Shown: positions 1 through 12,700 of the stretch, in pieces
Layout of the letters: the number at the start of each line of letters is the position of its first letter
How positions within the stretch are numbered: the first letter of the stretch is position 1
From: Leptasterias polaris
Lineage: Eukaryota; Echinodermata; Asteroidea; Forcipulatida; Asteriidae
Assembly (NCBI GenBank): GCA_037783415.1
Contig: JAZGTN010000068.1
Coordinates: 3,162,001 to 3,226,000 of the forward strand
DNA: 64,000 bases
Direction of reading: 5' to 3'
Program-made: the position numbers and the translations under genes
Notes under the pieces: generated by a model
The model's database searches: none
What the model was told of the DNA's origin: nothing
Seen by the model: only the letters and a program-made list of their open reading frames with translations

Positions 1-960
1 GCTGTGTTTTTACAAAAAACAACCTTACACTATGTTTTGGTTTACTTGTAGAATATCACTGATGTTTGTTCTCATTTTCAATTCCAGCTACCTGTACATA
101 AGACCCTTCCCCCACAAGTCCTTCATATAAAGCTTCAGGATTCAAGAAGCAGTAGAAGTAGTGTTTTATTACAATGTTTTCCTCAGCAAATGAGTATCAG
201 GCCCGCTGTTCAAAAAAAAAAAATCCTTGTTATACATTAAACTGTTGGTTTGCTAAGGAGCTGCTCCAAGGTCAAATTCATTTTTGTGGTGCACTCATTT
301 TCCAACAGAACGATTCCTCATGTTAGTGGGGAAAAAATTACAAGTCTCTAACCTCATGCTAAAGGGGTAAAATTGTCATTCTATTCAATCCCCTGGCAGT
401 GCAAAATTTGTCAACATTCAAAACATTCCATGACATCATTCAAGAGAAAAATGGGTATGTACATTTTTGTACGAGGATGTTTTGGTTCATTCGTGACTTT
501 TCAGAGCAAAATTTGAAACATGACATCATTGGATTTCAATAACTTCGGGTCTTTACATTCCAAGGAGGAATTTTTTCATCAGTCAAAAGTTCAAATTCAA
601 GGCTGTTTTGATTGAATATCACCGAAAGTCAGGAATGAACCAAAACATCCCTGTACATGAGTACTCAATCTATTGGACAATGAGTACATCACAAAATAGA
701 ATTTGACATTGGCGATTGGGCTTTGAAAAGCGGTTGTTATGAAATGAATTGAAATGAATAAGGTTGGAAAGTTGTTTTAAAAGTAGAACATAATTAATTC
801 ACAGCGAGTCAATCTTTCTGGTTGTGACGTTCTTCTGCCTTTATTTTTGGAGTAACTCTTCCCATGACAAACAACATGAAGAACATGTGTAGACCTTTCA
901 ATCCCATCATGTGATCGTACGCCTCTTCTTTGTCTTTTTGCATGGCTCATCACTCACACT
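1..960. other. AT-rich noncoding DNA with an inverted repeat
   Basis: I see no exon here. About 467-500 and 621-655 form an inverted repeat: both arms carry GATGTTTTGGTTCATTC in opposite orientation, with a partly self-complementary spacer. This looks like the remnant of a foldback or MITE-type element. The rest is low-complexity AT-rich sequence, most simply intronic DNA of the MEIS-like gene downstream. Confidence 0.5.
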
Positions 961-1279
961 TGCATCACAGGACTCTGTCTCTCCTGAAACAAGAAAAGTT
1001 GCATCACAGGACTCTGTCTCTCCTGAAACAAGAAAAGTTGCATCACAGGACTCTGTCTCTCCTGAAACAAGAAAAGTTGCATCACAGGACTCTGTCTCTC
1101 CTGAAACAAGAAAAGTTGCATCACAGGACTCTGTCTCTCCTGAAACAAGAAAAGTTGCATCACAGGACTCTGTCTCTCCTGAAACAAGAAAAGTTGTATC
1201 ACATGACTCTGTCTCTCCTGAAACAAGAAAAGTTGTATCACATGACTCTGTCTCTCCTGAAACAAGAAAAGTTGCATCA
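961..1279. repeat. 39-bp minisatellite, about 8 units
   Basis: The unit begins TGCATCACAGGACTCTGTCT and ends AACAAGAAAAGT. Six units are nearly identical; the last two carry shared changes (TGTATCACATGAC), so they form a subfamily. Because 39 is divisible by three, short open frames arise on both strands, but nothing supports translation. It shares only its unit length with the giant array at 9715-15174; the sequences are unrelated. Confidence 0.9.
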
Positions 1280-1329
1280 TAAACATGTGTTTGTATTTGA
1301 GCTGTTATTTTTTTACAGTTTTATATTTT

Positions 1330-2225
1330 TTTTCAAGAAAAATTGGGATGGGTACAGTTTTTTTCTTTTTGTCATCAGAAGTTTACAAATTTTGTGCGGG
1401 TCATGAGTACCTTACTGAAGTGTTACTGAAGTGTAACTAAAGTTACGTACTCAACATCAAAATTCAACATCAAAATGAATTATACATTACAAATTCAACA
1501 CAAGCTTTAATTAAAAAATGAGGGATGGGTCTGGGATAATACCAGTTAAAACTCATTAAGGAAAACTGGAAATGAATTGTGGGTACAAGTCCTATTTTCA
1601 TTGAGTCTCAATTCAAAATTGAAAAACATTTTCAGTTATAAAGTTATATTTAAAAAAATTGCATGGGTCTTGGTTGCTTGTTTTATTTACATAATTTCTT
1701 CACGCAAACTTAAATTCAACATCAAAATGCGATTTTAGTTATAAATTAAAATTGGCCATGGGTGGCCTTGATTTTTCAGTTAAAAAGTAAAAAAATAAAA
1801 TAATTGGGATGGGTCAACGTTTCATTTTAAATTTTTTCACTCAAACTTTAATTCAACACCAAAATGCACTTTAAGTATAAATTAAAATTGGCCATGGGTT
1901 ATGGGGTGGCTGGCAGTCCTATTTTCAACTCTTTATTTCTTTTTACCTAAAAAGTTTTACTTAAACATTATAAAAAGGCATTTCAAGTTATATTGGCGTG
2001 AAATTTATTTTCAAAAAAAAATGAGTTGGGTGTACAGGTGTATGCCTAGCTCTAGTGATTTTTGTTTTATGTTTATGTTTTATGTTATGATTCAAGCTTA
2101 AATTGAAAAATTGGGCATGGGTCGTGGGTTACCAGCTGTAGATTCAGCAAAAATGTGTTTTATTATAATATTAAGTTAAACACAATTATTTAAAAAATTT
2201 ATCATGGGTTGTGGGCTCAAGGGTA
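1330..2225. repeat. Degraded AT-rich tandem repeat with an ATGGGT core
   Basis: A motif close to AAATTGGxATGGGT recurs near 1342, 1520, 1662, 1752, 1803, 1890, 2021, 2110 and 2200, often preceded by an ATTCAACATCAAAATG-like stretch. Spacing is irregular at roughly 50-180 bp. This fits an old, heavily mutated tandem array. No gene is visible. Confidence 0.55.
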
Positions 2226-5200
2226 CTGCGTACTTATATTTCTTTTATACAAACCAAGCTCTAAAATTAGGCATGAGCAGAGTAGGCCTACCACCAATGA
2301 CCACTACCACCAATTTTGTCAAAGTGAATTTGGCTAGAGGTACTTTAGTGACAGTATTCAAAGCTTTTGAACTTACTTGTAGTAATATCTAGTGTCGGAA
2401 CTTCCAGATCATTCACCTTCTTTTCTGCTCGCTGCAATTTGGTGCTATCGGTAAATTTCTGGTAACATTTCCGATGAAATCCGCCAGTGGTTGGAGGTTC
2501 CTATGCTTGAATGATGCGAAGTCACGGAGTGCAGCGATGAATTTTTCGCGACTTTACCCTGTTCGTGATTTTACCCTGTTCGTGATCATCATAATCTTTC
2601 CAAAAGAGTGCACAATCGGAAACTTTTGACCACGAACTATTAGTAAATGGCTTGATATAAACTTTTTTAATGGCAGAAAATTGTATAAAACACAATTTTC
2701 TTTGACAGTTTCCGACAAGTGACTGCCCAGCTTGGGCAGTAGTGGCCTGGCGGTTACGGAGTCAGTAAGTGCCGATTTCCGCGTTGTGATTGGTTAAAAT
2801 GATCATGTGAACATCCTTGCTGGCACGTCCCGAGACTCGAAAAAAAAGCAAACAAATTGTTGTATTTTCTTTAAAAATTGGGATGCAACGAGCGGGAACA
2901 ATTCAATATATAAATTATCATAATTTTAAAGACATATTAATGGCAGTTTTAAGTTATACCTCACCAGAGGCTACGAAAAGTCACCAAAGTGATCGATGCC
3001 CTATAGTCTATTAGAGTTGATAAATGCATAAAGAAAGAAATTATCTGCTGGGGTTAAAACATAAGGCCATTGCCATTTGTTTTTTCATTTGTTTGGTTGG
3101 TAAGCAGTTAGTAACAGCAAGTTCTTTTCTGCACAAAATATTGTGTAACACATCTATATTTGGGACCAGTTCCAAGCAGTATAACTGTTTAAGAAAGATT
3201 TAGTTCAGAAGACTTAGCAAACTGTTTTATTTAGCAGCTGATGAAACTTGTCCCAGTTGCTCACAAATAGAACAGATCTCAGGTGTCCCTTTTAGCTATT
3301 AGAGAAACTGTTTTATCACAACCATATCCTTTACCCTGAAGCCTGACTGAAACAATTAAAAAGATCTCGACGGCTTAAGAAGTCCCATGTTATGCAGACT
3401 CATTGTAAATAGTCATGATATCCCTATGGCAAGATAAACCAGGAACCAGTAATTGTCATTCTAGGAGGCAAGTCCACCCTTTTCAATGTTTAAAGGGATA
3501 GTCCCACATTCTTATCATTTGGACTTATTCTGTATTCTTTTTCCCCCTATCTTCTGGACATAATGTCCATTTCTGTTATATTTAAAGGCTGATCATACAC
3601 AAATTTATTAGTTTCAAATTTCAGTGATTATAAATATAGTTCAAACCACTCGAGTCCCAATCCTCCACTGAAACACTTTCAATTAAGGAAAGTTCAATTT
3701 GGAGACCCCCTAAGTCACAACTGCTTATTTTGATAGTAGCTGTTGAAATTTGCCAAATACGAACATACTCAAATTCCCTGACTTTGATTCAGCATTGTTT
3801 TATAGTGTTTTTCTTTTTACCTTGAACGAACGAATGAAATCTTCCAAAGTCTGTATTAGCTTTTAATATGATCATCAGTCAAGTATGTGCAATTCTTCAG
3901 TGGGCAGTGTTCAACAAATGTTTCTTTGAGACTGGGTATATTATTGGGAGCTTATCTTGGGACAAAACAGATAGTTTTCATTATGAAGCTCACCTGTGTT
4001 ACATTTGTATAGCACCAATATTTCTGTGATCAATTTCTGCGTGAATGGCTGCGGTGTTCAAGTTGTATTGCAGGCCTGTGTATTCCAACTGTTCTCCAAG
4101 ATAAAGTAATTGTCGGTAGTGTTTAAAAAATTGTGTGTGTCCAGTAATTTTTTTATTGTTTTATTGATATTTTAAATTTATTTTTAGGAAAGGGGGGTGG
4201 GGGTGAATTATTAGGCAATAACAGTGTGAGGAGCTGGTCTTCACTGCTGGTAATGACTGGGTTGATGGTTGGCCGTAGGCAAAGTTATTTAATAGCGGCC
4301 AGCCACCAACCAAGGTCATTACCATCACTTTTGCCATTAATAAATACAATTAACGAAAAACCAGTGAAAATCGTCAGAGTTTGTATTAAACAAATCTGCC
4401 AATATGTTTAGACTTGTTCTATTGAGGCTGTTCAGTTGTTGCGTGGGACCTAATCTCTTGCACATTTATAACTATTTATGCCTATTTTCAAGAACCAGAC
4501 TATGAGTATGAGATTTGAAAAATAACAGCAACATTATTAGAAATACTTTGGTTGGTGTTAGGCTGTATGCTTTGCATTATGTTGGTTATGGTTTCACAGG
4601 CATACAAGCTACCTTAAAGTTAGATTTGCAGGTAGCAGGAATTGATGATGGAAGTTGAACAGAGAAACAAGGTTAGTTTGATGAGCTTTCTATAAAACTA
4701 GGTCATGAGCGTTCATAGTTGATTGTCCTGACTAGCATTACTAAAGGTTCAATACAAGAGATATGAGCAGGTATTGAACCCCAAGTTCATTGTAGTTTAT
4801 CTTCTTTGTACGTGATTCTTGACGGGAATTGCTTTGAACTCGACCAGATTGGATCTATTTTTTTTGGTCAAAGTCTTCTTCCCTCAAAGTTGGTCATCAG
4901 TTACCATCTGTCAGAGACTCTTTGCTAACCATGTCCAGCTCCTCCTGGCTGACTCACTCAATGATATTGTGGAAAGTTACCCCCATCAGTAACAGCTGTG
5001 TTTAACCAGCTCAAATTGTGGCCAATTTTCCCCTTGCTGGGAACACCTATGTACACTACAATGGTATGGCAGTATAAGGGACCCATGAGTTGACCTGGAA
5101 ATTCAGCCAGGACTGCCCAGTAGCATGTGGGACCAATCACCCTCTGATGTTGTCAGACAATGAGATACAAATTAACATAGAATGGCTCGACTCAATTGAA

Positions 5201-6230
5201 TTAATCACTCACATTTTGCTGTCTTTTTCCTTGGAATGGAGTTTATATCTGATTATTATAATGAGGTAATTTGTGTTAATTTTACTGATGTTGTCCTGTT
5301 TGGATGTGGCTTCATTAGGGGTAGGATTGGGGAGATTTCTTCTGATTGTTTCCATTGTTAAGATGATGCGTGATTGATATTGATCAAATACTAACTCACT
5401 GGAGAGATTTACTAGTATTATCATCTGGTTAACATGAAATTTTGTTTGAGGTCTACTACCCTGTGAAATATTTATCTGGACATGCTTAGCCAAGTGATTC
5501 ATAATAATTAATACAAGCATGCACAACATGACTAGTTAAAATATCAATAGTTATCTTGGAAAATGACCTCAAGGACATTATATTGTTTTCCTTGCAAACT
5601 ATACATATTTTGTAATAACACAAGGTCATAAACCTTTTAGTATGCTTGCCCTGCTTAAACTGTACAAGTTTCAAATACACTTTCTCATTTTTGGATAGTA
5701 TATTTAAAATAGTCATCATAAATTATTTATCTTCATCTGATGCTTTTTGTCTAAAAAGGGTTTGCAAAGCTTGAAGTTTGTTTTGCAGTTTTGGGAAAAT
5801 TTAATTTACTAAAGCATCTGTGACCAGACTATCTTTATTTATGATGTTGTCAACTCTTTAACGATACAGGAACTAGATCATCTTGTTTCTACCTCTATAC
5901 TAGCAAGTAATGAAGATTGGCAGCGTAATATATTGGAAATTCCAAGTACACAGTTATTTTAACCGGCGTGTAATTTTTTCCGGGGTAGTTGCACCATGAA
6001 GAAAAAGAATAAATCCAGGTCCGATCCGTCTTTTGGTTTTGCTTTGATTAAATTATGACATCAAAGTCAATCCAGCTAGAAAAATATCAGCATTCAGATG
6101 AAACACAACGTCAAAACACTGACATGGAAGTGTGCCGATATATATTAAAAGTAAACAGACTTGTTTAGGTTTAATGAAAGTTGGGACGTCAATGCTGTCA
6201 GATGGATTCTCGTCAGTCTGGCTAAGGCCA
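2226..6230. other. Noncoding DNA, nothing recognised
   Basis: Both strands have only short, stop-rich frames without recognisable domains. I see no RNA gene or repeat array. Probably intronic or intergenic. Confidence 0.45.
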
Positions 6231-6323
6231 CATGATAAAGGCAGTCAATGTGAAACTGTGTCATGATAAAGGCAGTCAATGTGAAACTGTGTCATGATAA
6301 AGGCAGTCAATGTGAAACTGTGT
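6231..6323. repeat. 31-bp tandem repeat, 3 units
   Basis: Three exact copies of a 31-bp unit starting CATGATAAAGGCAGTCAATG lie head to tail, each ending in ACTGTGT. Confidence 0.9.
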
Positions 6324-6477
6324 CATAATATACAGCACTATGGTCATAATTGTTATTCTGCTTTGTAGGCATCACTTCATCACTACTCACTGTTGTGATA
6401 TCAACAGTTGAATGAAAGATGCATCGTGTGTTAGGCTATTACTATCAGCGTCACAGACTGGTTGACTTCAGTGAGTA

Positions 6478-6650
6478 GTAGCAAAGCACTGAGTGTGTGA
6501 GTTCATGGTATCGCAGAGTGGTAGCAAAGCACTGAGTCATTGAGTGTGTGAGTTCATGGTATCGCAGAGTGGTAGCAAAGCACTGAGTCATTGAGTGTGT
6601 GAGTTCATGGTATCGCAGAGTGGTAGCAATTTCAATTCAATTCAATTCAA
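6478..6650. repeat. 51-bp tandem repeat, 3 units, plus (TTCAA)n
   Basis: The unit starts GTAGCAAAGCACTGAG and ends ATCGCAGAGTG. The first copy lacks 8 bp (AGTCATTG); the next two are 51 bp each. A short TTCAA pentamer run follows directly at about 6629-6650. Confidence 0.88.
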
Positions 6651-7317
6651 GTAGTATTGGTAAAATAAATTGGAATCACTGAAGAGAATGTATCATTTCA
6701 TGATCAGGTACTGGTTTTTAAGACCTGTACAAACTCATTGAGTATCTTCAACTTTATTGAGTGGTTGAGTTTCTGAAAGTATGGATAACTCTCAATCACT
6801 TGAGTATGAATAAAATCATGGCTACGTAATGATTGACGCGTAGGTTTGACTTGGTAACTGCATCATAGTGGACTATGTGGTGTAGCTTCACATACACTTG
6901 ATTAAAGCTATATGATTCTAGTAATAGACTAAAATCATCACTGATTAACTAGGATTGATGTGTCTGAATTGAGTAGGATTGATAATAAACTCTCATTTGA
7001 AAGACAATGGAAAAAGGAAGAAGATCTAATGTAGTTCCAATTTGAAAGCTGACTGATTAAAGTCACCTGGAAATAGATTTATTATTTTTTTTAAATATAA
7101 GAGTATATGTTTATTAACAATAAAACAATTTTTTGAGTAATTGTTTGTCAGTATTTATATGTAAAAAGAATAGATAAAGTTGTTTGGGGGCGACTCCGCC
7201 CATCCCTTTTTGTGACGTCAATCGAGGAAGACTTCGCCTCGATCGAACATCAACCCCCTTGAACTTGCCTGCATTTACGTTGTATACACGTGCAAGTAGT
7301 GAGATTGTACGTTTCGT

Positions 7318-7590
7318 TTGGTTATCCAAAACGGGGATTTTTCTTGCATTTTTCCGGCAAAAATTGCTGCTGGATGCAGCAAAACGACTAAAGATGGGGG
7401 CAGCCAGCATTTTTTTCCTGCAGATCCCAAATATAGGCAGTTACGGGCATCGAAAGTCAGGCTAACGAGGGCAAAGTGGTCCGGTCCGACGTCGTTTTCA
7501 GCGCTATGCAGCGAACACTTGGATATCCCGCCGTGCTTGGATACCGGGGATTTTTTCGTTGGTAGTAGTGTGCAAGGGAAGTTGCAGTGA
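7318..7590 (+). pseudogene. THAP-domain-like relic
   Basis: This 90-codon stretch reads like a THAP zinc-finger core: a CSKTTKDG segment, HFFPADPKYRQL, then RAKWSGPTSF and LCSEH in the order and spacing expected of the family's zinc-binding region. Key features are damaged: the first Cys of the C2CH set is not in place, the Trp expected after RQL is Arg, and the CSEHF position reads CSEHL. No continuing exon is evident. It sits in a CpG-richer patch (about 7180-7980) bounded by GTGACGTCAATCGA-like sequences in opposite orientation, so it may be part of an old mobile element. A real but diverged exon cannot be excluded. Confidence 0.45.
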
Positions 7591-7699
7591 AGCTTAGGTT
7601 ACCAGTGAAATGTTTCTGGTGTTCGGATCGACTTGAGCTGTATGCCACGACGCCGCGGCACGCCGATCCGATAAATAGTTTGGCAAAGTAGGAAAAACA

Positions 7700-7835
7700 A
7701 TACCTCATATTATCTGTGTTCTCGTTATGACTATGCTCGTATCTTCTGTTTTTAAGACATAGAAATGTGCATGGGACAGTTTGGGACCGGTGAAAAACCT
7801 CGTATAAACTGGCGTCTCGTATTTGTCGACTGTAC
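7700..7835. repeat. Dispersed repeat, copy A (partner at 25205-25320)
   Basis: The sequence from ATCTGTGTTCTCGTTATGAC through TTTTTAAGACATAGAAA to GGGACCGGTGAAAAACCT matches 25205-25320 with scattered substitutions, in the same orientation. The shared part ends before the THAP-like relic, so this is an interspersed repeat, not a gene duplicate. Confidence 0.7.
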
Positions 7836-7980
7836 ACTGTCCTAGGATTGCATTGGGTGGTGATGTCCGAATACGAAAACGCATCATACTGATCAGGTAC
7901 CCAGACGTAATGTACGGGGCCAGACTACACATTTTCTCCTGCATCGATTGACGTCACGAACAGCGCCATGTAAAGGGGGG

Positions 7981-9714
7981 CCTATTTTTAAATTTGTAAT
8001 TAAAATAAAAATACAATTTTTTAACCTTAGTTAGTTGTTTATTCATATCCCACTCATAAAAATGTGTATATTAATGACAAAAGCTTTATTTTTATACCAC
8101 TGCCAGGTGCCTTTAAAAAGTTGATACTAGCAACAATCCTCTAGAGAAATACTTCCAACCGAAATACTGCCAAAGTCTAGACTTGATTGTAAAAAGAAGT
8201 CAATTCACTTGACCAAGTTTCAGAGGAAAACTTTTTGTCAGTAATGCTACGTATATTTACACAAATTTTTACCTTTCCTTAAACAAATGTGAAATTGACA
8301 GACATATCTTCATTTGTACTCTTTGACAATAAAAAAGGTACTTGATTATGTGATGCCTTGCCACACACACGCATTGTCAATTAGAAAGCATCCCATTGAA
8401 AAGAAATAGATATTTATTGCGTGTTTACTTTAGATTGAAGTGACTCTGATGAAATCCCACAACATGATCTAGTCACCTTCCTGTCATTTACCCCCAACAT
8501 TAAACTCAGGACACAAATACTTAGCCACCCCCCCCCCCCCCCCCCCCATAAAGCTGTGGATATATACCCATACCATGGGGTAGACTACAATCTAGTACAG
8601 GTGAACTTGTTATACCCGCTCATGTAAAGCAAAGCAGGTTGATAATCCCATGGATTACCGTTACCTATTAACAGACCCCCTTTACCCTAGCCTGTAGGGG
8701 AAATGGCCTAATCAATTTGTTGTGTGCTCTCTGGACTAGCGCCACGTTAGCGGTGGGGGAGCTTTTACTCTGCAGCCTGTTTAAGTAGCTTCTTCTCAAT
8801 GGCCTTTTGAGAAGGGGGAGGGGGGAGGTTCAACTGTGTCTGTGGTTGAGATCTATGACAAGCAAATAATTCTAAGTTCAAGAAAATTTGATTTCCAAGC
8901 GAAAAAGTTTCTCAAGAGTTGCAGTTAAATTTGTAGGTGGAATTTTGGATAATAAATTTTGATGTTCAGTTTTTCTGCTTAGAATACTTTGGTCATTGTA
9001 CTTGTAGATGTCATTATTTCTGGAAATGTCTCTGTTTTGATTGTTTACAAATAAAATTGTTCACGATGTCTGCAAAATAGCAGTTATAAATTTAGATGAA
9101 ATTTGCATAAGAAGTTTTGGATTTTCAGGTTTTGTGATGAAAGTGGAATGCTTGTGGATGATTGATAGCATTGGGGGTATTTAAAGACATGTTCTAGTAA
9201 AAGGAACTACTAAAAGTCAAACAGGCGGTGATGGCCAAAGGGTTGGGGGGGGGGGGAGGCCAAGTACAACGTTAATGAATAATACCCTGCGCTGTTTAAA
9301 AGCTGCACTGTCAGCACTTGATAGAGTTCTCTTCCCATTACCCCCGGCATTCTGTAATGAAGCCCAAGTCCATATCCGGGCTTAATCATCCTTTAATGTA
9401 GTCAAGTCTTATATCAAGACCCATCTCTTTTTCTGTTGCTCCCTCTGATTCCTTGCTAATCTGTCAGTCACTCTGGGACAGGTTGGTAAGAAGGGGGAGG
9501 GAAGGAAGGTTGGGATTCAGGGCTTATAGGGGTGCGTGGTTAAGGCTGGATGGGGTATGGCTTGTGGTTACATACATGGGTACTGCAGTTTGTATTAAAG
9601 TAGCTCACCTTCAGATTTTGAGTAGTAGGCAATGTCTTAGGCAGTAATTTAAGAAGTTTTGTCAATGGCTGCTTCTATTGTTGAAGTTTAGGCTGATTTT
9701 CTCTGACCCCAATT
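7981..9714. other. Noncoding DNA with homopolymer tracts
   Basis: No exon is recognisable. A poly-C run lies near 8528-8547 and a poly-G run near 9247-9256. The stretch leads directly into the giant array. Confidence 0.5.
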
Positions 9715-12700
9715 TCTCAATGGTTGATGATGTGACCAGAGGATGCTCACATCTCTCAATGGTTGATGATGTGACCAGAGGATGCTCACATCTCTCAATG
9801 GTTGATGATGTGACCAGAGGATGCTCACATCTCTCAATGGTTGATGATGTGACCAGAGGATGCTCACATCTCTCAATGGTTGATGATGTGACCAGAGGAT
9901 GCTCACATCTCTCAATGGTTGATGATGTGACCAGAGGATGCTCACATCTCTCAATGGTTGATGATGTGACCAGAGGATGCTCACATCTCTCAATGGTTGA
10001 TGATGTGACCAGAGGATGCTCACATCTCTCAATGGTTGATGATGTGACCAGAGGATGCTCACATCTGTCAATGGTTGATGATGTGACCAGAGGATGCTCA
10101 CATCTCTCAATGGTTGATGATGTGACCAGAGGATGCTCACATCTCTCAATGGTTGATGATGTGACCAGAGGATGCTCACATCTCTCAATGGTTGATGATG
10201 TGACCAGAGGATGCTCACATCTGTCAATGGTTGATGATGTGACCAGAGGATGCTCACATCTGTCAATGGTTGATGATGTGACCAGAGGATGCTCACATCT
10301 GTCAATGGTTGATGATGTGACCAGAGGATGCTCACATCTCTCAATGGTTGATGATGTGACCAGAGGATGCTCACATCTCTCAATGGTTGATGATGTGACC
10401 AGAGGATGCTCACATCTCTCAATGGTTGATGATGTGACCAGAGGATGCTCACATCTCTCAATGGTTGATGATGTGACCAGAGGATGCTCACATCTGTCAA
10501 TGGTTGATGATGTGACCAGAGGATGCTCACATCTGTCAATGGTTGATGATGTGACCAGAGGATGCTCACATCTCTCAATGGTTGATGATGTGACCAGAGG
10601 ATGCTCACATCTGTCAATGGTTGATGATGTGACCAGAGGATGCTCACATCTGTCAATGGTTGATGATGTGACCAGAGGATGCTCACATCTCTCAATGGTT
10701 GATGATGTGACCAGAGGATGCTCACATCTGTCAATGGTTGATGATGTGACCAGAGGATGCTCACATCTGTCAATGGTTGATGATGTGACCAGAGGATGCT
10801 CACATCTGTCAATGGTTGATGATGTGACCAGAGGATGCTCACATCTCTCAATGGTTGATGATGTGACCAGAGGATGCTCACATCTCTCAATGGTTGATGA
10901 TGTGACCAGAGGATGCTCACATCTGTCAATGGTTGATGATGTGACCAGAGGATGCTCACATCTGTCAATGGTTGATGATGTGACCAGAGGATGCTCACAT
11001 CTCTCAATGGTTGATGATGTGACCAGAGGATGCTCACATCTCTCAATGGTTGATGATGTGACCAGAGGATGCTCACATCTCTCAATGGTTGATGATGTGA
11101 CCAGAGGATGCTCACATCTGTCAATGGTTGATGATGTGACCAGAGGATGCTCACATCTGTCAATGGTTGATGATGTGACCAGAGGATGCTCACATCTGTC
11201 AATGGTTGATGATGTGACCAGAGGATGCTCACATCTCTCAATGGTTGATGATGTGACCAGAGGATGCTCACATCTCTCAATGGTTGATGATGTGACCAGA
11301 GGATGCTCACATCTCTCAATGGTTGATGATGTGACCAGAGGATGCTCACATCTCTCAATGGTTGATGATGTGACCAGAGGATGCTCACATCTGTCAATGG
11401 TTGATGATGTGACCAGAGGATGCTCACATCTGTCAATGGTTGATGATGTGACCAGAGGATGCTCACATCTCTCAATGGTTGATGATGTGACCAGAGGATG
11501 CTCACATCTGTCAATGGTTGATGATGTGACCAGAGGATGCTCACATCTGTCAATGGTTGATGATGTGACCAGAGGATGCTCACATCTCTCAATGGTTGAT
11601 GATGTGACCAGAGGATGCTCACATCTGTCAATGGTTGATGATGTGACCAGAGGATGCTCACATCTGTCAATGGTTGATGATGTGACCAGAGGATGCTCAC
11701 ATGTGTCAATGGTTGATGATGTGACCAGAGGATGCTCACATCTCTCAATGGTTGATGATGTGACCAGAGGATGCTCACATCTCTCAATGGTTGATGATGT
11801 GACCAGAGGATGCTCACATCTCTCAATGGTTGATGATGTGACCAGAGGATGCTCACATCTCTCAATGGTTGATGATGTGACCAGAGGATGCTCACATCTC
11901 TCAATGGTTGATGATGTGACCAGAGGATGCTCACATCTCTCAATGGTTGATGATGTGACCAGAGGATGCTCACATCTCTCAATGGTTGATGATGTGACCA
12001 GAGGATGCTCACATCTCTCAATGGTTGATGATGTGACCAGAGGATGCTCACATCTGTCAATGGTTGATGATGTGACCAGAGGATGCTCACATCTGTCAAT
12101 GGTTGATGATGTGACCAGAGGATGCTCACATCTGTCAATGGTTGATGATGTGACCAGAGGATGCTCACATCTCTCAATGGTTGATGATGTGACCAGAGGA
12201 TGCTCACATCTGTCAATGGTTGATGATGTGACCAGAGGATGCTCACATCTGTCAATGGTTGATGATGTGACCAGAGGATGCTCACATCTGTCAATGGTTG
12301 ATGATGTGACCAGAGGATGCTCACATCTCTCAATGGTTGATGATGTGACCAGAGGATGCTCACATCTCTCAATGGTTGATGATGTGACCAGAGGATGCTC
12401 ACATCTGTCAATGGTTGATGATGTGACCAGAGGATGCTCACATCTCTCAATGGTTGATGATGTGACCAGAGGATGCTCACATCTCTCAATGGTTGATGAT
12501 GTGACCAGAGGATGCTCACATCTCTCAATGGTTGATGATGTGACCAGAGGATGCTCACATCTGTCAATGGTTGATGATGTGACCAGAGGATGCTCACATC
12601 TCTCAATGGTTGATGATGTGACCAGAGGATGCTCACATCTGTCAATGGTTGATGATGTGACCAGAGGATGCTCACATCTGTCAATGGTTGATGATGTGAC

